The notes below the pieces were generated by a model. The model was not told the DNA's origin, searched no databases, and saw only the letters and a list, made by a program, of their open reading frames with translations. Made by a program: the position numbers and the translations under genes. Below, piece after piece: positions 56,040 through 64,000 of a DNA stretch of 64,000 nt. Source of the DNA: Tridacna crocea (lineage: Eukaryota > Mollusca > Bivalvia > Cardiida > Cardiidae); contig OX031061.1 of the NCBI GenBank assembly GCA_943736015.1, positions 14,703,290 to 14,767,289 of the forward strand, read 5' to 3'. Position 1 is the stretch's first letter, and the number at the start of each line of letters is the position of its first letter.

Positions 56040-57879
56040 TTGTTGCAGTTTGAAAAAATTGGAAAAATTACACTTCAGTTGCCTTTGTTTGATATATGCA
56101 ATAGGAAGCAACTGAGAGTTTTCAGTCTTTTTTTATTCACTTGTCGCATTAATTTCTGGGGTTTTCGCATGAGCGTAACTGGCACATATGAGACGGTAGT
56201 CAACGTAACTGGGTTTCCTGTTGCGGTTTGAAGAGATTAAAAAAATTACACTTCAGTTGCCTTTATTTGATATATGCAATAGGAAACAACTGAAAGAGTT
56301 TTCAGTCTTTTTTTAGCTACTTGTCGCATTAATTTCTGGTTTTTTTTTTTACACTGTACATTGATCACTTTGGCTTATTGAAAGTTTCAATGTGCAGCAT
56401 ATATTGTGGGCCGAGTTAGAAAAGCAAATCCAGTTAAGGGCTGGGGATGGGGAGGGGGCCTGCATCGAGGGTTTAAGGGAAGTAACTCTTGCAAGGGGCT
56501 TGAAAAGACCAAAACATGGTCTTCTGCGCTCCTATTTTCTTAAATGTTTGCCCATTTTCAGTGAAATTTGGCATGTGTGGATGGTGCAGGCCTGGCAGTT
56601 TGCCAAGGACTGCACAGCAGCCTTTAAAGAAGAATTTAAATCCACTTTTATGCCGGTTTTTTTTCCACTGTTTTTTATCCATAAATTAGGGCGCCATTTT
56701 GGAGCGATTTTGAAGCTCTCTGATTGACTGTTGAATTTCCTAAGTCTTCTCTGATTGGCTGTTGGTTTCCATTGTTAAAGCTTCTCTGATTGGATAATTT
56801 CAGAGAGGGAAGAGATTTGATTGGCTGATGGGAGGGGGGAATATCTGTTTATTCTTATTAACCTTTTACCACACAATGACGCCTTTTAACTCCCCTGAAA
56901 GAGAAGGCTTTTGAAAATAATCTGAGGAAAGGAGACAATGCAGGTTACCAGCATTTTCTCCTTTTCCTACAATGTTTTCTATCCTATCAAAGAAGCAATT
57001 GATTTTTAGTTATTCTAACATCTTATTGTGTCTTTATGGCCTACTTCTAAATTCTTCAAACAAGAGCAAGATGTTTTTATCGGAAAAAGTTTCCGCAACA
57101 GCAAATGGTTGCTTCTGAATTTTATATTTTTGCGCAGCGATTAAACATAAAATTGACTTTTGACTCGTCAAAACTGGTTCAATATTTTCATGACCCTGGT
57201 AAGAAAACTGGGAAAAAATTTCGTTTACCTTTCTTTGATTTGTACAATAGGTATCAGTTGCCTCCGAAAGTGTCGGAGTTGTTTTTACGATTTTATGCGC
57301 GGCACGTAACAGTCACGTATGCGTGAGATGGTCATTGTAACCAAATCAATGGCCCTAGTGAGACAAAAAGAAAAAGAAAAATCCCTATAATTGACTTAAG
57401 CAACAGTTGTCATCTGCTACAAAATATTCCATAAGTCGATTTTTCATGTTTTTGCGGATACGTAAGTGGCACCTGTGAGACAGTAGACAACCTAAAAGGG
57501 TTTGTTGTCGCGGTAAAAAAAGATTGCAGAAATAAAAAACAGACATTAGAAATTAAATTCCCTATATTTGACCTATTAAGCAACAGGTGTCCTCTGCTAT
57601 GAAATGTTCCGTAAGTCGATTTTTCGCGGATACGTAACCGGCACCTTTGAGACGGGAGTCAACGTAAATGGATTTGTCGTCACGGTATGAAGAGATCAAC
57701 TGGAGAAAAAAAATATACATTAAAAATTTAGTTCCTTTTGTTTGATTTATGCAGTAAGAAGCAGTTGCTACTGAAAGAGCCTTCATTCCTTTTTTTAGCC
57801 ACTTGTCACATTATTTTCTGGGGTTTTCGCATCAGCATAACTGGCATGTATGAGACGGTAGTCAACGTAACTGGGTTTC
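56040..57879. repeat. Satellite unit 14 (1840 bp), B-type
   Basis: B markers. Its tail has GAGACGGGAGTCAACG at 57649, shared with the tail of unit 17 at +5518. Confidence 0.95.
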
Positions 57880-59718
57880 TTGTTGCAGTTTGAAAAAATT
57901 GGAAAAATTACACTTCAGTTGCCTTTGTTTGATATATGCAATAGGAAGCAACTGAGAGTTTTCAGTCTTTTTTTATTCACTTGTCGCATTAATTTCTGGG
58001 GTTTTCGCATGAGCGTAACTGGCACATATGAGACGGTAGTCAAAGTAACTGGGTTTCCTGTTGGGGTTTGAAGAGATTAAAAAAATTACACTTCAGTTGC
58101 CTTTATTTGATATATGCAATAGGAAACAACTGAAAGAGTTTTCAGTCTTTTTTTAGCTACTTGTCGCATTAATTTCTGGTTTTTTTTTTACACTGTACAT
58201 TGATCACTTTGGCTTATTGAAAGTTTCAATGTGCAGCATATATTGTGGGCCGAGTTAGAAAAGCAAATCCAGTTAAGGGCTGGGGATGGGGAGGGGGCCT
58301 GCATCGAGGGTTTAAGGGAAGTAACTCTTGCAAGGGGCTTGAAAAGACCAAAACATGGTCTTCTGCGCTCCTATTTTCTTAAATGTTTGCCCATTTTCAG
58401 TGAAATTTGGCATGTGTGGATGGTGCAGGCCTGGCAGTTTGCCAAGGACTGCACAGCAGCCTTTAAAGAAGACTTTAAATCCACTTTTATGCCGTTTTTT
58501 TTTCCACTGTTTTTTATCCATAAATTAGGGTGCCATTTTGGAGCGATTTTGAAGCTCTCTGATAGACTGTTAAATTTCTTAAGTCTTCTCTGATTGGCTG
58601 TTGGTTTCCATTGTTAAAGCTTCTCTGATTGGATAATTTCAGAGAGGGAAGAGATTTGATTGGCTGATGGGAGGGGGGAATATCTGTTTATTCTTATTAA
58701 CCTTTTACCACACAATGACGCCTTTTAACTCCCCTGAAAGAGAAGGCTTTTGAAAATAATCTGAGGAAAGGAGACAATGCAGGTTACCAGCATTTTCTCC
58801 TTTTCCCACAATGTTTTCTATCCTATCAAAGAAGCAATTGATTTTTAGTTATTCTTACACCTTATTGTGTCTTTATGGCCTACTTCTAAATTCTTCAAAC
58901 AAGAGCAAGATGTTTTTATCGGAAAAAGTTTCCGCAACAGCAAACTGTTGCTTCTGAATTTTATATTTTTGCGCAGCGATTAAACATAAAATTGACTTTT
59001 GACTCGTCAAAATTGGTTCAATATTTTCATGACCCTGGTAAGAAAACTGGGAAAAAATTTCGTTTACCTTTCTTTGATTTGTACAATAGGTATCAGTTGC
59101 CTCCGAAAGTGTCGGAGTTGTTTTTACGATTTTATGCGCGGCACGTAACAGTCACGTATGCGTAAGATGGTCATCGTAACCAAATCAATGGCCCTAGTGA
59201 GACAAAAAGAAAAAGAAAAATCCCTATAATTGACTTAAGCAACAGTTGTCGTCTGCTACAAAATATTCCGTAAGTCGATTTTTCATGTTTTTGCGGATAC
59301 GTAAGTGGCACCTGCGAGACAGTAGACAACCTAAAAGGGTTTGTTGTCGCGGTAAAAAAAGATTGCAGAAATAAAAAATGGACATTAGAAATTAAATTCC
59401 CTATATTTGACCTATTAAGCAACAGGTGTCCTCTGCTATGAAATGTTCCGTAAGTCGATTTTTCGCGGATACGTAACCGACACCTTTGAGACGGTAGTCA
59501 ACGTAAATGGATTTGTCATCACGGTATGAAGAGATCAACTGGAGAAAAAAAATATACATTAAAAATTTAGTTCCTTTTGTTTGATTTATGCAGTAAGAAG
59601 CAGTTGCTACTGAAAGAGCCTTCATTCCTTTTTTTAGCCACTTGTCACATTATTTTCTGGGGTTTTCGCATCAGCATAACTGGCATGTATGAGACGGTAG
59701 TCAACGTAACTGGGTTTC
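57880..59718. repeat. Satellite unit 15 (1839 bp), C-type
   Basis: C markers (GTCAAAGTAACTGG, TTAGGGTGCC) combined with GATAGACTG and class A. Private: GTATGCGTAAGATGG at 59156 and AAAAAATGGAC at 59374. Confidence 0.95.
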
Positions 59719-61557
59719 TTGTTGCAGTTTGAAAAAATTGGAAAAATTACACTTCAGTTGCCTTTGTTTGATATATGCAATAGGAAGCAACTGAGAGTTT
59801 TCAGTCTTTTTTTATTCACTTGTCCCATTAATTTCTGGGGTTTTCGCATGAGCGTAACTGGCACATATGAGACGGTAGTCAACGTAACTGGGTTTCCTGT
59901 TGGGGTTTGAAGAGATTAAAAAAATTACACTTCAGTTGCCTTTATTTGATATATGCAATAGGAAACAACTGAAAGAGTTTTCAGTCTTTTTTTAGCTACT
60001 TGTCGCATTAATTTCTGGGTTTTTTTTTTACACTGTACATTGATCACTTTGGCTTATTGAAAGTTTCAATGTGCAGCATATATTGTGGGCCGAGTTAGAA
60101 AAGCAAATCCAGTTAAGGGCTGGGGATGAGGAGGGGGCCTGCATCGAGGGTTTAAGGGAAGTAACTCTTGCAAGGGGCTTGAAAAGACCAAAACATGGTC
60201 TTCTGCGCTCCTATTTTCTTAAATGTTTGCCCATTTTCAGTGAAATTTGGCATGTGTGGATGGTGCAGGCCTGGCAGTTTGCCAAGGACTGCACAGCAGC
60301 CTTTAAAGAAGACTTTAAATCCACTTTTATGCCGTTTTTTTTCCACTGTTTTTTATCCATAAATTAGGGCGCCATTTTGGAGCGATTTTGAAGCTCTCTG
60401 ATAGACTGTTAAATTTCTTAAGTCTTCTCTGATTGGCTGTTGGTTTCCATTGTTAAAGCTTCTCTGATTGGATAATTTCAGAGAAGGAAGAGATTTGATT
60501 GGCTGATGGGAGGGGGGAATATCTGTTTATTCTTATTAACCTTTTACCACACAATGACGCCTTTTAACTCCCCTGAAAGAGAAGGCTTTTGAAAATAATC
60601 TGAGGAAAGGAGACAATGCAGGTTACCAGCATTTTCTCCTTTTCCTACAATGTTTTCTATCCTATCAAAGAAGCAATTGATTTTTAGTTATTCTAACATC
60701 TTATTGTGTCTTTATGGCCTACTTCTAAATTCTTCAAACAAGAGCAAGATGTTTTTATCGGAAAAAGTTTCCGCAACAGCAAATGGTTGCTTCTGAATTT
60801 TATATTTTTGCGCAGCGATTAAACATAAAATTGACTTTTGACTCATCAAAACTGGTTCAATATTTTCATGACCCTGGTAAGAAAACTGGGAAAAAATTTC
60901 GTTTACCTTTCTTTGATTTGTACAGTAGGTATCAGTTGCCTCCGAAAGTGTCGGAGTTGTTTTTACGATTTTATGCGCGGCACGTAACAGTCACGTATGC
61001 GTGAGATGGTCATCGTAACCAAATCAATGGCCCTAGTGAGACAAAAAGAAAAAGAAAAATCCCTATAATTGACTTAAGCAACAGTTGTCATCTGCTACAA
61101 AATATTCCATAAGTCGATTTTTCATGTTTTTGCGGATACGTAAGTGGCACCTGTGAGACAGTAGACAACCTAAAAGGGTTTGTTGTCGCGGTAAAAAAAG
61201 ATTGCAGAAATAAAAAACAGACATTAGAAATTAAATTCCCTATATTTGACCTATTAAGCAACAGGTGTCCTCTGCTATGAAATGTTCCGTAAGTCGATTT
61301 TTCGCGGATACGTAACCGGCACCTTTGAGACGGTAGTCAACGTAAATGGATTTGTCGTCACGGTATGAAGAGATCAACTGGAGAAAAAAAATATACATTA
61401 AAAATTTAGTTCCTTTTGTTTGATTTATGCAGTAAGAAGCAGTTGCTACTGAAAGAGCCTTCATTCCTTTTTTTAGCCACTTGTCACATTATTTTCTGGG
61501 GTTTTCGCATCAGCATAACTGGCATGTATGAGACGGTAGTCAACGTAACTGGGTTTC
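59719..61557. repeat. Satellite unit 16 (1839 bp), A-type
   Basis: A markers. Private: CTTGTCCCATTAATTTC at 59819 and GACTCATCAAAACTGG near 60840. It lacks the rare variants that units 9 and 13 share. Confidence 0.95.
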
Positions 61558-61850
61558 TTGTTGCAGTTTGAAAAAATTGGAAAAATTACACTTCAGTTGC
61601 CTTTGTTTGATATATGCAATAGGAAGCAACTGAGAGTTTTCAGTCTTTTTTTATTCACTTGTCGCATTAATTTCTGGGGTTTTCGCATGAGCGTAACTGG
61701 CACATATGAGACGGTAGTCAACGTAACTGGGTTTCCTGTTGCGGTTTGAAGAGATTAAAAAAATTACACTTCAGTTGCCTTTATTTGATATATGCAATAG
61801 GAAACAACTGAAAGAGTTTTCAGTCTTTTTTTAGCTACTTGTCGCATTAA
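60980..61850. repeat. Nested ~150-205 bp subrepeats S0-S4 inside the unit
   Basis: Five copies of one ancestral sequence, with cores at 61005, 61157, 61329, 61532 and 61710 (spacings 152, 172, 203, 178). The core consensus is GAGACGGTAGTCAACGTAAC. S3 and S4 also share GAAAAATTACACTTCAGTTG, GATATATGCAATAGGAA, TTTTCAGTC and CTTGTCGCATTAATTTCTGG. S0 is the most diverged (GAGATGGTCATCGTAACC). The subrepeats are older than the 1.84-kb unit because they differ far more from each other than equivalent copies do between units. Confidence 0.85.
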
Positions 61851-62237
61851 TTTCTGGTTTTTTTTTTTACACTGTACATTGATCACTTTGGCTTATTGAA
61901 AGTTTCAATGTGCAGCATATATTGTGGGCCGAGTTAGAAAAGCAAATCCAGTTAAGGGCTGGGGATGGGGAGGGGGCCTGCATCGAGGGTTTAAGGGAAG
62001 TAACTCTTGCAAGGGGCTTGAAAAGACCAAAACATGGTCTTCTGCGCTCCTATTTTCTTAAATGTTTGCCCATTTTCAGTGAAATTTGGCATGTGTGGAT
62101 GGTGCAGGCCTGGCAGTTTGCCAAGGACTGCACAGCAGCCTTTAAAGAAGAATTTAAATCCACTTTTATGCCGGTTTTTTTTCCACTGTTTTTTATCCAT
62201 AAATTAGGGCGCCATTTTGGAGCGATTTTGAAGCTCT

Positions 62238-62343
62238 CTGATTGACTGTTGAATTTCCTAAGTCTTCTCTGATTGGCTGTTGGTTTCCATTGTTAAAGCT
62301 TCTCTGATTGGATAATTTCAGAGAGGGAAGAGATTTGATTGGC
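62238..62343 (-). promoter_or_regulatory. CCAAT-box array in the satellite unit (representative)
   Basis: Four boxes seen as ATTGG on the plus strand: CTGATTGACTG (62238, mutated), CTGATTGGCTG (62269), CTGATTGGATA (62304) and TTGATTGGCTG (62335). Spacings are 31, 35 and 31 bp. Three match the NF-Y consensus. Next to them lies GGCGCCATTTTGGAGCG (about 62208-62225), which resembles a YY1 site (CGCCATNTT), then TTTTGAAGC. The layout would suit a minus-strand promoter. Function is unproven; every array unit carries the block. Confidence 0.45.
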
Positions 62344-62375
62344 TGATGGGAGGGGGGAATATCTGTTTATTCTTA

Positions 62376-62590
62376 TTAACCTTTTACCACACAATGACGC
62401 CTTTTAACTCCCCTGAAAGAGAAGGCTTTTGAAAATAATCTGAGGAAAGGAGACAATGCAGGTTACCAGCATTTTCTCCTTTTCCTACAATGTTTTCTAT
62501 CCTATCAAAGAAGCAATTGATTTTTAGTTATTCTAACATCTTATTGTGTCTTTATGGCCTACTTCTAAATTCTTCAAACAAGAGCAAGAT
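62376..62590. mobile_element. TTAA palindrome element captured in the satellite unit (representative)
   Basis: TTAACCTTTTACCACACAAT at 62376 matches the left terminus of the dispersed MITE. TGAAAGAGAAGGCTTTTGAAAA, GGTTACCAGCATTTTCTCC and CAATGTTTTCTATCCTATCA follow in order. The left palindrome arm is degraded (ATAATCTGAGGAAAGGAGAC) and the right terminus is no longer clear. The same copy is present in each full unit and in the edge copy at 29308. Confidence 0.8.
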
Positions 62591-63397
62591 GTTTTTATCG
62601 GAAAAAGTTTCCGCAACAGCAAATGGTTGCTTCTGAATTTTATATTTTTGCGCAGCGATTAAACATAAAATTGACTTTTGACTCGTCAAAACTGGTTCAA
62701 TATTTTCATGACCCTGGTAAGAAAACTGGGAAAAAATTTCGTTTACCTTTCTTTGATTTGTACAATAGGTATCAGTTGCCTCCGAAAGTGTCGGAGTTGT
62801 TTTTACGATTTTATGCGCGGCACGTAACAGTCACGTATGCGTGAGATGGTCATTGTAACCAAATCAATGGCCCTAGTGAGACAAAAAGAAAAAGAAAAAT
62901 CCCTATAATTGACTTAAGCAACAGTTGTCATCTGCTACAAAATATTCCATAAGTCGATTTTTCATGTTTTTGCGGATACGTAAGTGGCACCTGTGAGACA
63001 GTAGACAACCTAAAAGGGTTTGTTGTCGCGGTAAAAAAAGATTGCAGAAATAAAAAACAGACATTAGAAATTAAATTCCCTATATTTGACCTATTAAGCA
63101 ACAGGTGTCCTCTGCTATGAAATGTTCCGTAAGTCGATTTTTCGCGGATACGTAACCGGCACCTTTGAGACGGGAGTCAACGTAAATGGATTTGTCGTCA
63201 CGGTATGAAGAGATCAACTGGAGAAAAAAAATATACATTAAAAATTTAGTTCCTTTTGTTTGATTTATGCAGTAAGAAGCAGTTGCTACTGAAAGAGCCT
63301 TCATTCCTTTTTTTAGCCACTTGTCACATTATTTTCTGGGGTTTTCGCATCAGCATAACTGGCATGTATGAGACGGTAGTCAACGTAACTGGGTTTC

Positions 63398-64000
63398 TTG
63401 TTGCAGTTTGAAAAAATTGGAAAAATTACACTTCAGTTGCCTTTGTTTGATATATGCAATAGGAAGCAACTGAGAGTTTTCAGTCTTTTTTTATTCACTT
63501 GTCGCATTAATTTCTGGGGTTTTCGCATGAGCGTAACTGGCACATATGAGACGGTAGTCAAAGTAACTGGGTTTCCTGTTGGGGTTTGAAGAGATTAAAA
63601 AAATTACACTTCAGTTGCCTTTATTTGATATATGCAATAGGAAACAACTGAAAGAGTTTTCAGTCTTTTTTTAGCTACTTGTCGCATTAATTTCTGGTTT
63701 TTTTTTTACACTGTACATTGATCACTTTGGCTTATTGAAAGTTTCAATGTGCAGCATATATTGTGGGCCGAGTTAGAAAAGCAAATCCAGTTAAGGGCTG
63801 GGGATGGGGAGGGGGCCTGCATCGAGGGTTTAAGGGAAGTAACTCTTGCAAGGGGCTTGAAAAGACCAAAACATGGTCTTCTGCGCTCCTATTTTCTTAA
63901 ATGTTTGCCCATTTTCAGTGAAATTTGGCATGTGTGGATGGTGCAGGCCTGGCAGTTTGCCAAGGACTGCACAGCAGCCTTTAAAGAAGACTTTAAATCC
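63398..64000. repeat. Satellite unit 18, partial, C-type
   Basis: The first 603 bp of a unit with C markers (GTCAAAGTAACTGG, GTTGGGGTTTG). The array continues beyond the window. Confidence 0.95.

Larger units (their letters stand above)
61558..63397. repeat. Satellite unit 17 (1840 bp), B-type; reference unit
   Basis: This unit is used here to describe the layout. S3 and S4 subrepeats lie at 61511-61850 (crossing the chosen border). A block with T run and CACTGTACATTGATCACTTT starts at about 61858. The conserved block with a 111-codon plus-strand frame is 61910-62245. CCAAT boxes are at 62238-62343. The captured palindrome element is about 62376-62590, S0 is about 62640-62870, S1 about 62990-63060 and S2 about 63140-63260. 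Frames on both strands vary in length with T-run changes and are not maintained, so none is annotated as a gene. Confidence 0.95.

Noticed and set aside
32117-64000. Repeated short ORFs on both strands of the satellite units (63, 64-69, 73, 74, 83 and 98-120 codons)
   Set aside because: They are copies of the same few frames. They change length with homopolymer indels, appear or vanish with single-base variants, and are broken in the edge copies.
32117-64000. CRISPR array or rDNA-type tandem genes
   Set aside because: The repeat unit is 1.84 kb without short repeat/spacer alternation, and no rRNA, 5S, histone or snRNA sequence is recognisable.

Overview
This window looks like non-coding, repeat-dominated eukaryotic (animal) nuclear DNA. 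The sequence is AT-rich, the few plausible exons have GT-AG borders, several tRNA-headed SINEs have target-site duplications, and there are many short palindromic (foldback) DNA elements. The mix of families suggests a mollusc, most likely a bivalve, but that is inference. I found no bacterial or organellar genes, no rRNA, no CRISPR array and no complete large protein gene.

Region 1 (1 to about 27.8 kb) is intron or intergenic DNA packed with transposon debris. The dominant element is a roughly 229-bp non-autonomous DNA transposon with TTAA at both ends, a CCC(A/T)TTACCA-type inverted terminus and a central palindrome of up to 69 bp. I count more than 20 full, partial or broken copies. Two other foldback families, three or more SINE families, a decayed SWIM zinc-finger transposon-type protein remnant, two TIR elements, a 155-bp minisatellite and several long isolated inverted repeats also occur here. 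The best gene candidate is on the minus strand: a TATA box (21526-21532), a first exon encoding a signal peptide (21349-21418), a cysteine-rich second exon (14457-14641) and a probable third exon (13469-13537). Intron phases agree at both junctions. The 3' end of the gene was not found.

Region 2 (about 27.8-32.1 kb) is the diverged edge of a satellite: incomplete, rearranged, older versions of the unit found in region 3.

Region 3 (32.1 kb to the window end) is a homogenised head-to-tail tandem array of a 1838-1849 bp unit, with 17 full copies and one partial copy, continuing past the window. The unit is a mosaic. It contains five diverged ~150-200 bp subrepeats sharing a ~28-bp core, a captured and degenerate copy of the TTAA palindrome element, a block of CCAAT boxes (as ATTGG) spaced 31/35/31 bp next to a GGCGCCATTTTGG motif, and a conserved ~300-bp block with short, unselected-looking ORFs. 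Unit variants recur in a higher-order pattern with exact offsets of 5518 bp (three units) and 7358 bp (four units), which indicates recent multi-unit duplication. The many short ORFs of this array are treated as by-products of the repeat, not as genes.
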